From contig JBMHBX010000067.1 in the NCBI GenBank assembly GCA_049890215.1, positions 6,086 through 70,085 on the forward strand: 64,000 nucleotides of DNA, in the 5' to 3' direction. The DNA is from UBA685 sp049890215. Its GTDB lineage: Bacteria; Pseudomonadota; Alphaproteobacteria; Puniceispirillales; Puniceispirillaceae. Position numbers and translations under genes: made by a program. Shown piece after piece: positions 25,690-34,087 of this stretch. The stretch's first letter is position 1. Every line of letters begins with the position of its first letter. A model generated the notes under the pieces. That model made no database searches, had not been told where the DNA came from, and worked only from the letters and a program-made list of their open reading frames with translations.

Positions 25690-26667
25690 TTATGCGCTTG
25701 CAGCCAGAGGCACTGCGGTTGCGTCAACAGCTTCGACTGACGGGGCAACTGAGATATCACCTTCGCGCAAGACAATGCGATAGGCGCTTGGGTCACGAAG
25801 CAGGGCTTGTACAAGCAAAGTGCTTAAACGGTGACCAGGCAAATGTGCGCTAAGACAGCCAATAAGAGGCATGCCGACAAGGAATAAATCACCTATGCAA
25901 TCAAGGGCTTTATGTTTGACGCACTCATCTTTCATGCGCAGGCCGCCTTCATTGAGGATTTTGCCTTCATCATAAACAAGAGCGTTATCAAGTGACCCGC
26001 CTTTGCCAAATCCTGCCAGACGCATCTTTTCCACGTCTGAGAACATGCAGAATGTTCTGGCAAGCGCGATTTCATCTGCAAAATGTTCATCTGCCATGTC
26101 AAAATGCAGATTTTGTTTGCCAATGCCAGGATCGCTAAAATCAATATCAATATCAAGCTGAAGTGACTTGGCAGGTGATAATTGTGCCCATGCGCCATTA
26201 TCCAATTGGACGCGCACTGGTGAAAGAATTTCAAGATATGTGCGGTGACTGTCAAGCGGCATAATGCCAGCCTTATTCAGCGCCTCAACGATCATAGCGC
26301 TTGAGCCGTCATAAATTGGCACTTCAGGGCCATCAAGCTCAACCAGAATATTGTCAATGCCAAGGCCGTGAAAGGCAGCCATCAGATGTTCGATCATACG
26401 CACTTCTGTGCCAGCTTTATTTTTGATGGTTGTGCAAAGCTGCGTTTCAATTGCATTGGCAGCATGTGCCAATACATAACCATCATCTTCACCAATATCT
26501 GAACGCAGGAATAAAATGCCGGTGTCTGCGATAGCCGGACGCATGATCACTCTGGTAAAGCGACCGGAATGCACACCGATCCCCGCCATTTCGATTGTCG
26601 CCTTGATCGTTGTTTGCATCGTGCCCATGCTTGATGAGCCATTTGCATCTATGGCTGTTTGTTTCAA
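25690..26667 (-). CDS. lpxC: UDP-3-O-acyl-GlcNAc deacetylase
   Basis: Zinc enzyme for the committed step of lipid A synthesis. The start is unclear. A TTG at 26667, with GGGGAGAG 6 bases upstream, gives 325 residues; internal ATGs at about 26628 and 26619 would fit the usual short N-terminus better but lack a ribosome-binding site. Zinc and catalytic segments are visible: MIEHLMAAFHGLGID, VKHKALDCIGDLFL and the HLPGHRLST catalytic-His loop. The C-terminus is Ala-rich. In E. coli FtsH controls LpxC level; whether that holds here is unknown. It has its own promoter-like sequence between it and ftsZ. Confidence 0.94.
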   Translation of the reverse strand: MKQTAIDANGSSSMGTMQTTIKATIEMAGIGVHSGRFTRVIMRPAIADTGILFLRSDIGEDDGYVLAHAANAIETQLCTTIKNKAGTEVRMIEHLMAAFHGLGIDNILVELDGPEVPIYDGSSAMIVEALNKAGIMPLDSHRTYLEILSPVRVQLDNGAWAQLSPAKSLQLDIDIDFSDPGIGKQNLHFDMADEHFADEIALARTFCMFSDVEKMRLAGFGKGGSLDNALVYDEGKILNEGGLRMKDECVKHKALDCIGDLFLVGMPLIGCLSAHLPGHRLSTLLVQALLRDPSAYRIVLREGDISVAPSVEAVDATAVPLAASA

Positions 26668-26717
26668 CAGATACTCTCCCCTTGATGACAGATTAGTCAA
26701 TCATCAGTGAAGCTTAA

Positions 26718-26744
26718 ATTATACAAGCCTGTTTGGAATGCCAA
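26718..26744 (-). promoter_or_regulatory. Promoter candidate for lpxC
   Basis: On the minus strand TTGGCA (26739-26744) is followed after 15 bases by a perfect TATAAT (26718-26723). TTTGGC gives a 16-base spacer instead. The start would be near 26711, leaving about 44 bases of leader to the TTG start. It lies just downstream of the hairpin that follows ftsZ. Confidence 0.55.
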
Positions 26745-26767
26745 ATCACTTTACTGTAACCTTTTGT

Positions 26768-26796
26768 AGCAGTCTGCCGATGCCTGGCAGACTGCT
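26768..26796. terminator. 11-bp perfect hairpin after ftsZ
   Basis: AGCAGTCTGCC (26768-26778), a 7-base loop, and GGCAGACTGCT (26786-26796) form a perfect 11-bp stem 29 bases after the ftsZ stop. No T-run follows on either strand, so it may be a terminator needing factors, a 3'-end stabiliser or an RNA-processing site that sets ftsZ apart from lpxC. Confidence 0.5.
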
Positions 26797-26824
26797 ATCA
26801 TTGAAGGGTGTGACTGGCAAAGGC

Positions 26825-28525
26825 CTAATTTGCCTGACGGCGCAAGAAAGCTGGTATATCCAGCTCATCATCTGCCTCATCTTTATCAGATGATGACTGT
26901 TGACCAATTGGCAGCGTTTCTTGCAAAGCAGCGCCTCTTGATAAGTTCAAGATGGCAGGTGCTTCTGGTGCGGCAGGCTCCCCAGCGACTGGTGCTTCTG
27001 CCTCTTCTGCTTTGCCTCGAGGGCGCCACAGACCTGAGATCTGCCTGATAAGAGACGGGCGCGTCTCTGGTATCGGGTCTGTCTGAGATACCACATCGGC
27101 TGCATCCACGCTCAAAGGCTCTGAGGGGATGAAGCTGTCTTGCGGTGCAGGTGCCATGCTTTCAGCTTCTTGTGCCAAATCATCGATACGCGCGACCGCT
27201 TCTTCAAGATCTAGCTGAGCTGTGTCATTGTCTGATGAAGCCTCTGCTTGCGCGTCTTGCTGATCAGATGACGAGGTGACCTCTTGATCCATAACAGGCT
27301 CTTGCGTCATGGCTGGCATTTCCTGGTTATCTTCAGGCACATCTCCCATCATCACAGGGACATCTGAATCCAGACGATCTGCCATCTCAGGCATAGAGCC
27401 ATCCATTACCTTTGTCGGTATGGGCGCATCAAAGGCTGTGTCTTCTGGCAATTTGACATTGCTGTCTTCTTTTGCCGCGGCCTCATCGCTGCTCAGACCA
27501 GTTGCAATGCCAGCGGTATTTGGCCTCATTGGGGCCGGAATCGGCGCTGCAATTGAATTGGCATCAATACCGGTTGCGACAACAGACACACGAATCGTGC
27601 CGTCCAGAGAGTCATCAATGGCTGAGCCAAAGATCAGATTGGCATCTTCATCAACTTCACGTCTGATACGTTGCACAGCTTCGTCAACTTCGTAAAAACC
27701 AAGTTCAGGGCCACCTGTGACATTAACGATAAGCGCTTTGGCACCAAGCAAAGTGGTGTCTTCAAGAAGCGGGTTATTAATGGCAGTTTCAGCAGCGATA
27801 ATAGCTCTGTTTTCACCAGACGCTTCGCCTGTACCCATCATGGCTTTGCCCATCTCAGTCATCACTGAGCGGATATCAGCAAAATCAAGATTGATAATGC
27901 CAGGCTTTAGCATCAGATCTGTGACACCGCTAACACCCTGATATAGCACTTCATCTGCCATATGGAAGGCATCTGCAAAAGTTGTGCGCTCATTTGTGAC
28001 ATGGAACAAATTCTGGTTCGGCACAACGATGAGTGTGTCAACATGCGCGGCAAGCTGTTCTATGCCTGTATTGGCCTGTTTCATGCGGCGCGGGCCTTCA
28101 AATTCAAACGGTTTGGTGACAACACCCACCGTTAAAATGCCATTTTCACGAGCGGCTCTGGCAATCACAGGTGCTGCGCCTGTGCCTGTGCCACCACCCA
28201 TACCGGCAGTGATAAAGACCATGTTACAATCATGCAATTCAGCAATGACCTCATTCATGGATTCTTCAGCCGCCTGGCGTCCGATATCTGGTTTTGATCC
28301 TGCGCCAAGACCGGCGGTAAGATTCGTGCCAAGTTGGATTTTGCGTGGCGCCAGAGAATGGGCCAATGCCTGGCCATCTGTGTTTGCCACAAGAAAATCA
28401 ACACCATCTAAATTGGCATTGATCATATTATTGACAGCGTTGCATCCTGCGCCGCCAACACCGATAACAGTAATGCGCGGGCGTAGCTCTTGCATTGTCT
28501 GTGGTACAGTCAGGTTGATACTCAT
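26825..28525 (-). CDS. ftsZ: Cell division GTPase FtsZ, long C-terminal linker
   Basis: Tubulin homologue that forms the Z ring. The GTPase core (about residues 15-320) carries the tubulin signature GGGTGTG (110-116) and the T7 loop NLDFADIRSVM. A linker of roughly 230 residues follows, rich in Asp, Glu, Pro, Ala and Met. The conserved C-terminal peptide DDELDIPAFLRRQ, which binds FtsA and other partners, ends the protein. The total is 566 residues; long linkers are common in alphaproteobacteria. The ribosome-binding site is GGGAGG, 5 bases upstream. The ATG overlaps the stop of a 40-codon ORF (ATGA). Confidence 0.98.
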   Translation of the reverse strand: MSINLTVPQTMQELRPRITVIGVGGAGCNAVNNMINANLDGVDFLVANTDGQALAHSLAPRKIQLGTNLTAGLGAGSKPDIGRQAAEESMNEVIAELHDCNMVFITAGMGGGTGTGAAPVIARAARENGILTVGVVTKPFEFEGPRRMKQANTGIEQLAAHVDTLIVVPNQNLFHVTNERTTFADAFHMADEVLYQGVSGVTDLMLKPGIINLDFADIRSVMTEMGKAMMGTGEASGENRAIIAAETAINNPLLEDTTLLGAKALIVNVTGGPELGFYEVDEAVQRIRREVDEDANLIFGSAIDDSLDGTIRVSVVATGIDANSIAAPIPAPMRPNTAGIATGLSSDEAAAKEDSNVKLPEDTAFDAPIPTKVMDGSMPEMADRLDSDVPVMMGDVPEDNQEMPAMTQEPVMDQEVTSSSDQQDAQAEASSDNDTAQLDLEEAVARIDDLAQEAESMAPAPQDSFIPSEPLSVDAADVVSQTDPIPETRPSLIRQISGLWRPRGKAEEAEAPVAGEPAAPEAPAILNLSRGAALQETLPIGQQSSSDKDEADDELDIPAFLRRQAN

Positions 28526-28644
28526 TTTAGCCTCCCTTCAATTTTAAGGCTTATTATGTTTGCTATGTACCTCATAGCGGAGGATCTGCCATGATGATTT
28601 GTCTCATCACAGCTTAGATTCAGGTTCACATTAGCGCGCTTCAT
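28522..28644 (-). CDS. Candidate 40-residue small protein coupled to ftsZ
   Basis: Not a recognised gene. Between ftsA and ftsZ an ATG at 28644 is preceded by AAGGAG with 5 bases of spacing. It opens 40 codons that end in a TGA overlapping the ftsZ start as ATGA. The product would be basic and hydrophilic, starting MKRANVNLNLSCDETNHHGR. It uses ATA, CTA and AGG codons that are scarce in neighbouring genes. It could be a leader peptide whose translation opens the ftsZ ribosome-binding site, or a chance ORF. Confidence 0.4.
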   Translation of the reverse strand: MKRANVNLNLSCDETNHHGRSSAMRYIANIISLKIEGRLK

Positions 28645-28662
28645 CACAGCTCCTTTTGCTCA

Positions 28663-29973
28663 TCACAGATGCGTGCGCAGCCACATGCCAAGGCGCCCAA
28701 AAGGCGTTTTTGACAAAATGGCAGGGTGAAATTCTGTCAGCTCTTCTTCTGCTGATTTGGCAACATGCAAAGCCATGCCAACAAGCGCAGAGAAAGCCGG
28801 ATTAGAAGAATGCTCATCAAGTCCCATAATATGATGCGGCGTGGCAAGCGTGGCGCGCCTCTTCCAATATTGAGAGACAAAATCAGCCATGCCTGTCAGC
28901 TGGCTTGCACCGCCTGTCAGCACAACACGCTGGCCAATATGATTGCCAAGACCTGCTTCTTTCAGCTTGCCAAATATCAGATCCAATATCTCTTCTACTC
29001 TTGGTCTGATGATATCGCTTAGCAATTGTCTGTTGATGGTCTCTCCATTTGGCAGGGTAAGATCCTGCATTTGATAGGCGCTTGCTGCGGGAATAAAATT
29101 ATCACCTGCTGCCAGAAATGGCGGCGGTGATAAGATATTGCCAATGGCTTCACCATGAGATGGCGTAATGGCACCTTCCATCGCCTTCAGCCTTTCTGCA
29201 TCAGAGACAGAGACAGATAAAATACGTGCAATATCTCTTGTGATCTGGTGACCGCCCACAGGGACTGAGGCAATACCGACAACCCCATTATTCAAAAACA
29301 GGGCTGCAGAGGTTGTGCCGCCCCCCATATCAACGACCAAAGCGCCAAGATCAGCTTCTTCTTCAGATAAACAGGCAAGGCCAGACGCATAGGCACAATG
29401 GCCAACACGCCCCATAGACAGATGATTATGCTGCACTGCCTCAGACAGGTTCATATAGGCTGTGGCAGACATAGATATGCCGGTCGCATCAAGTGCCAGA
29501 TGACTGGCACGCATACCTCTTGGATTTTGCACAATCTGGCTTTTATCAATGATGTAATGCAGGCGTTCAGACGCGATAAGGCACCGCCCTTCCGGCAAGG
29601 CAATTTGTAATTGTTTTGCCAGTAAGCGGCCAATATCACGTTTGCTGATGATGGCATCTGTCAGCTCAAGCTGATAGCGATCTATTTGTGAAGAGACCTG
29701 TCCGCCCGGCATGACAAGATGAAGATCTTTGATTGTCAGCCCTGCTTTTCTTTCTGCTGTTTCAACGACTTTGCCGACTGTCTCACTAAACAGGACAAGA
29801 TCAGAAATCTCACCTCTTTGAATGCCGGCAGAGGCATGCATCGCATAAGATAAGATATTCAGCTTACCACCTGCCGGCTCTACAATCAGGCAACCAAGCT
29901 TTGATGATCCAACATCAAGAACCGCAAAAGGTCCTTTGACAGAGATAGCTTTCATTGGGGTCAATGCACTCAT
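28663..29973 (-). CDS. ftsA: Cell division protein FtsA
   Basis: Actin-like ATPase that tethers FtsZ to the membrane and recruits later division proteins. The 436-residue product begins its actin fold with AVLDVGSSKLGCLI (phosphate 1 loop) and has VVDMGGGTTSAALF (phosphate 2) and VVLTGGASQLTG (adenosine). The C-terminus ends in an amphipathic stretch, FGRLGMWLRTHL, fitting the membrane-targeting helix. Its start overlaps the end of ftsQ by 4 bases (ATGA). Confidence 0.97.
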   Translation of the reverse strand: MSALTPMKAISVKGPFAVLDVGSSKLGCLIVEPAGGKLNILSYAMHASAGIQRGEISDLVLFSETVGKVVETAERKAGLTIKDLHLVMPGGQVSSQIDRYQLELTDAIISKRDIGRLLAKQLQIALPEGRCLIASERLHYIIDKSQIVQNPRGMRASHLALDATGISMSATAYMNLSEAVQHNHLSMGRVGHCAYASGLACLSEEEADLGALVVDMGGGTTSAALFLNNGVVGIASVPVGGHQITRDIARILSVSVSDAERLKAMEGAITPSHGEAIGNILSPPPFLAAGDNFIPAASAYQMQDLTLPNGETINRQLLSDIIRPRVEEILDLIFGKLKEAGLGNHIGQRVVLTGGASQLTGMADFVSQYWKRRATLATPHHIMGLDEHSSNPAFSALVGMALHVAKSAEEELTEFHPAILSKTPFGRLGMWLRTHL

Positions 29974-30800
29974 GTCTTTTGCCCTCTTTTGCTAAGTGGC
30001 AGGTTAGGTTCCACGATAAATTGCCCTGATACACGCATATCAATAACTGCCAAATCGCGTTTCATGATTTGCTTTTGGCGGTCAATGATAGCCAATTTGG
30101 ACCAGGCAAGTACGGCGTCTTTTTCAGGCAGTCTGACAGCCAGACCTGTTTTCAGATGCACATCCCATCGTCTGTTTGACACGCGCTGCAAGGCCCATAC
30201 ATCTGAGAAAAGCTCCGGCTCAGTGCGCAACTCTTCTATGATGAATTTTGCCTGCTCTGCGGCCCCTTCACCTGATACGACCGGCAAATGGCTGAAATTG
30301 GCAGCTTGTGCGCCAAAGATGATACTGCCTGTCTCATCAATCAGACGGTGACCTGCGGTTGTTTGCAACAAGGCAAGCGGGCGGCGCTCTGTTAAGGATA
30401 TCTCTATCGCATCAGGATAGATACGCGCGACTTTGGCTGATTTCACCCATCCAAGCTGTTCCAGATTATGTTGTATCTCGGCAAGGGACAAAGATAATAA
30501 CGGCGTGCCGTAAGAGGCGCCTACAGCAGATTTAATATGCGCATCACTTGTAAAATTACGCCCTTTTACATGAATATCTGACAAGGCAAATCCCTGATTT
30601 GCGCTTATCTGATAAGCGCTTGTGATCAGCGCCTGCCTGCCTGTCCATATAAAGACACAAGCTGTTATGACACCAAGGCATAGCCCGCCCTTGATAGCGC
30701 GCTTTACAAAAGGCAAATTAAATGATTTGGCGCGGCCTCGCGGGGCCTCTTTTCTTTGCATATCGCTATTGTCTTTTTTGAAAAAACTCAATCGTCGCAT
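29970..30800 (-). CDS. ftsQ: Cell division protein FtsQ
   Basis: Bitopic inner-membrane protein that scaffolds the divisome with FtsL. The 276-residue product has a basic cytoplasmic N-terminus (about 35 residues), one membrane helix (about 38-58), a POTRA domain beginning with FALSDIHVKGRNF and containing LGWVKSAKVARIYPD, and a beta-rich C-terminal domain (RRWDVHLKTGLAVRLPE). It overlaps ddl by 13 bases and ftsA by 4, so translation is coupled. Confidence 0.95.
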   Translation of the reverse strand: MRRLSFFKKDNSDMQRKEAPRGRAKSFNLPFVKRAIKGGLCLGVITACVFIWTGRQALITSAYQISANQGFALSDIHVKGRNFTSDAHIKSAVGASYGTPLLSLSLAEIQHNLEQLGWVKSAKVARIYPDAIEISLTERRPLALLQTTAGHRLIDETGSIIFGAQAANFSHLPVVSGEGAAEQAKFIIEELRTEPELFSDVWALQRVSNRRWDVHLKTGLAVRLPEKDAVLAWSKLAIIDRQKQIMKRDLAVIDMRVSGQFIVEPNLPLSKRGQKT

Positions 30801-31702
30801 TGGGCAATCTCCAATAAATGATTGACAAGTTCTTCACCCGAAATGCCCCGCCACAAAGCTTGTTCAGGCACAAGAGATGTGGCTGTCATACCTGGCTGTG
30901 TGTTGACCTCAAGCATGTAGAGTTGTTGTTTGGTCTCATCATAGCGGTAATCAGCTCTGGCAACGCCCCGGCAGCCAAGCAAATGAAAGGCACTTTCGGC
31001 CCATGACAGTGCTTGTGCCTCTATCTCTTTGGGAATATCAGCAGGCAGAATATGCTTTGATCCGCCGTGTTTATATTTGGCATCAAAATCATAAAATGCT
31101 TCATCTGTGGTGATTTCTGTGACGCCAAGGGCAGTGCCATCTAGCACAGAGACTGTTAATTCACGCCCCGGAATGTAAGCTTCGGCAAAAAGCTGAGTGC
31201 CAATGGCCCACAAATCATGTGAAGGAGGGGTGCTGCCTTGCTTGATGATTTGCACCCCAAAGCTTGACCCTTCATTGACAGGTTTGACGACATAATCGCC
31301 GTCATAATCTTGAACTTGTAACAGGCCATTATCCTCATTCAGGGTCAGGCGCTGGGGAACAGCGATACCGGCAGTGCGGAAAAGCTGACGGGAAATCACC
31401 TTATTCATAGCCACAGCAGAGGCAACCACACCGCTATGTGTGTAAGGGATACCCATAATATTCAGCAAACCCTGAACAGAGCCATCTTCGCCAATCTGAC
31501 CATGAAGTGCATTATAAACGCGGCTTGGATTTATCTCTTTCAGGCGGGTTTGGATATCACGATCAAATTCAACCTCTATTGCATCCCATCCGGCCCCTCT
31601 TGCTGCTTTGGCACAAAAAGCGGCTGATACGCGGCTCACCGCCGCCTCTGACGTCCAACCGCCCATCAGGACCACCACTCTTTTTGGATCTGGTTCAAAC
31701 AT
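30788..31702 (-). CDS. ddl: D-alanine--D-alanine ligase
   Basis: ATP-grasp enzyme that makes the D-Ala-D-Ala dipeptide for MurF. The ATG at 31702, with GGAAG upstream, gives 304 residues starting MFEPDPKRVVVLMGGWTSE. A longer frame to 31885 would add 61 residues with no homology that lie over murB. Visible: ALHGQIGEDGSVQG, the ATP-grasp lysine region YVVKPVNEGSSFGV, and C-terminal metal residues in LEVNTQPGMT. It overlaps murB by 8 bases and ftsQ by 13. Confidence 0.96.
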   Translation of the reverse strand: MFEPDPKRVVVLMGGWTSEAAVSRVSAAFCAKAARGAGWDAIEVEFDRDIQTRLKEINPSRVYNALHGQIGEDGSVQGLLNIMGIPYTHSGVVASAVAMNKVISRQLFRTAGIAVPQRLTLNEDNGLLQVQDYDGDYVVKPVNEGSSFGVQIIKQGSTPPSHDLWAIGTQLFAEAYIPGRELTVSVLDGTALGVTEITTDEAFYDFDAKYKHGGSKHILPADIPKEIEAQALSWAESAFHLLGCRGVARADYRYDETKQQLYMLEVNTQPGMTATSLVPEQALWRGISGEELVNHLLEIAQCDD

Positions 31703-32660
31703 GTCTTGCTTCCTTATCAGCAGAATCCAGCATTTTATCGTCCGGTATTTTTTCGTCCTGAGTCTGTTTTTGGGGCAGTGCGCGGCCGAGGCGCCTGATT
31801 TCCCACCTGAGGTGAATACCGCTTTTATCAAGCACTCTGGCTCTGACAGTCTCACCAAGCGCCTCAATATCCCTGGCCGTGGCATGACCGTGATTGATCA
31901 GAAAATTACAATGCTTATCATTCATACTGGCATCACCAATGCGCAGGCCGCGGCAGCCTGCTTCATCAATCACCTGCCATGCCTTATGCCCCTCAGGATT
32001 GGCAAAAGTAGATCCGCCAGTGCGCACACCCTGCGGCTGTGTTCTGGCACGCATTTGCAGCATCTCTCTCATTTCCGCTTTGATTTGTGCGCTCTCACCC
32101 TTTGTGGTTCTGAAGGTGGCTGATAAAAAGATCATCTGCTCATCGACATTAGTATGGCGATAGGCCATGCCCATTTCGAGCGGTGTCATCTGGTGGATAG
32201 TGCCCTGTTTGTCCATCATACGCGCGCTGATAACAACATCCTTGAATTCAGAGCCATAACAGCCTGCATTCATACGAAGCCCGCCACCTATCGTGCCTGG
32301 AATTGATACAAGGAAAGAAAGCCCTGCCATGTTATGGCGGGCGGCAAAACGCGCAAGATCAGCATCTGTCGCGCCTGCCCCTGCGATGATATGGTCTTGC
32401 TCACACGATAATTGCGAGAAGGCACCGCAAAGCCTTATGACCGCCCCTTCAATACCGCCATCTCTTATCAGCATATTAGAGCCGGCGCCCAAAATAGTGA
32501 CAGGCATATCTTTTGGAATGGCTTTCAGGAACGCAGCCAAATCAGCTTCGTCAGCTGGTTCAAAATAGAGATCAGCCTTACCACCCACACCAAGCCATGT
32601 GCGTGTTTCAAGCACCTCATCTGTCAGAATAAGGCCGCGCAGGGCAGTGGTATCAATCAT
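31695..32660 (-). CDS. murB: UDP-N-acetylenolpyruvoylglucosamine reductase
   Basis: FAD- and NADPH-dependent reductase that completes UDP-MurNAc. The 321-residue product shows the FAD-binding segment TILGAGSNMLIRDGG, the IPGTIGGGLRMNAGCYG motif and the catalytic serine region GVRTGGSTFANPEG, followed by AWQVIDEAGCRGLRIG, and is consistent with the shorter (type II) MurB. The ATGA junction with murC and the overlap with ddl place it inside the continuous mur operon. Confidence 0.96.
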   Translation of the reverse strand: MIDTTALRGLILTDEVLETRTWLGVGGKADLYFEPADEADLAAFLKAIPKDMPVTILGAGSNMLIRDGGIEGAVIRLCGAFSQLSCEQDHIIAGAGATDADLARFAARHNMAGLSFLVSIPGTIGGGLRMNAGCYGSEFKDVVISARMMDKQGTIHQMTPLEMGMAYRHTNVDEQMIFLSATFRTTKGESAQIKAEMREMLQMRARTQPQGVRTGGSTFANPEGHKAWQVIDEAGCRGLRIGDASMNDKHCNFLINHGHATARDIEALGETVRARVLDKSGIHLRWEIRRLGRALPQKQTQDEKIPDDKMLDSADKEARHV

Positions 32661-34087
32661 GATGCTGCTGCCCCCTTATCTAATAGAGACTCCAGTTCTG
32701 CCGGCAGACCGGCTGCCCAATTTGTGATAGAGCCGGCGCCAAGGCACATGACAATATCTCCTTTTTGGGCATGCTTTGCGACCATCTCAGCAAGTGCCTC
32801 TGGTGCTGAAAGGGCAAAAGTGTTGCGATGGCCGGAGGCTTGCAACCCTGCGACCAAATCATCTTTGCCAAAGCCGTCAATTGGCGCCTCTCCGGCGGCG
32901 TATACATCTGCGACAATGACGATATCTGCCTCATTAAAGCAGTGGCAGAAATCATCAAATAAATCTCTCAGCCGGCTATAGCGATGTGGTTGCACCACCG
33001 CGATTAATTTGCCGTCATTAACCTTCATGCGCCCTGCATTCAGGGCGGCTGAAATTTCAACAGGATGATGCCCGTAATCATCAATCACGGTAATGCCATG
33101 CGCCTGTCCTTTAATGTCAAAGCGTCTGCCAACCCCTTTGAATTGTGCAAGCGCATTGCGGATAACGTCATGATCAATGCCCATTTCAAGCGCAACAGAT
33201 ATAGCGGCAAGCGCATTTTGCACATTATGTCTGCCAAGCATAGGAAACCGAATATCGCTTATGATTTCAGCCTGACCCATCAGCCTGTCAGACAGATGGA
33301 TATCAAACAGCATTTTATCATGATCATTTCTGATATTCACGGCCCTGACATCAGCCATGACAGAGACCCCATAAGAGATAATGCGCCTGTCTCTGATTTT
33401 CGGCATTAAGCGCTGCACCGCAGGATGGTCAATGCAAAGACTGGCAAATCCGTAAAAAGGAATAGAGGCCACGAAATGCTCAAACGCCTGTTCAAGCTTT
33501 TCATAATTGCCATGATGGTCAAGGTGCTCAGGGTCGATATTTGTGACAATGGCAGCCGTTGGCTTAAGGCGCGAAAACGACCCGTCACTCTCATCTGCCT
33601 CTACGACCATCCATTGCCCGGCGCCTAATTTAGCATTACTGCCCCAGCTATGAATAATGCCGCCATTGATAACGGTGGGATCAATCCGGGCCGCATCAAG
33701 CAAGGTTGCAACCAGTGAGGTTGTTGTTGTTTTCCCATGTGTGCCTGCGACCGCGACAGACCAGCGAAGGCGCATAAGCTCACCTAACATTTCAGCGCGA
33801 TGCACCACAGGGATAAATCTCTCACGCGCTGCCATTAATTCTACATTATCAGGCTGAATGGCAGTTGAGATCACAACAATGGACACATCATTAATATTGC
33901 TTGCCTGTTGCGGGATCGTCACAGCGATCCCTTTTTCTCGCAGGCGTCTGACATTATTATTTTCAGCAATGTCAGATCCCTGAACCTGATATCCTAATTC
34001 TGCCAGAATTTCGGCAATCCCACTCATGCCGATCCCGCCGATACCGGTGAAATGGATTTTCCCAATGCTAAGAGGCAGAGCGGTCAT
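32657..34087 (-). CDS. murC: UDP-N-acetylmuramate--L-alanine ligase
   Basis: Adds L-Ala to UDP-MurNAc with ATP. The 476-residue product has the N-terminal Rossmann segment IHFTGIGGIGMSGIAE (11-26), the ATP loop GTHGKTTT (115-122), the central-domain TNIDPEHLDHHG motif and a C-terminal domain with DDYGHHPVE and QPHRYSR. Junctions with murB and murG are both 4-base overlaps. Confidence 0.97.
   Translation of the reverse strand: MTALPLSIGKIHFTGIGGIGMSGIAEILAELGYQVQGSDIAENNNVRRLREKGIAVTIPQQASNINDVSIVVISTAIQPDNVELMAARERFIPVVHRAEMLGELMRLRWSVAVAGTHGKTTTTSLVATLLDAARIDPTVINGGIIHSWGSNAKLGAGQWMVVEADESDGSFSRLKPTAAIVTNIDPEHLDHHGNYEKLEQAFEHFVASIPFYGFASLCIDHPAVQRLMPKIRDRRIISYGVSVMADVRAVNIRNDHDKMLFDIHLSDRLMGQAEIISDIRFPMLGRHNVQNALAAISVALEMGIDHDVIRNALAQFKGVGRRFDIKGQAHGITVIDDYGHHPVEISAALNAGRMKVNDGKLIAVVQPHRYSRLRDLFDDFCHCFNEADIVIVADVYAAGEAPIDGFGKDDLVAGLQASGHRNTFALSAPEALAEMVAKHAQKGDIVMCLGAGSITNWAAGLPAELESLLDKGAAAS

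Noticed and set aside
27984..28547. 187-codon open frame on the plus strand opposite ftsZ
   Set aside because: Antisense to the conserved GTPase domain; Ser/Pro-rich translation without homology.
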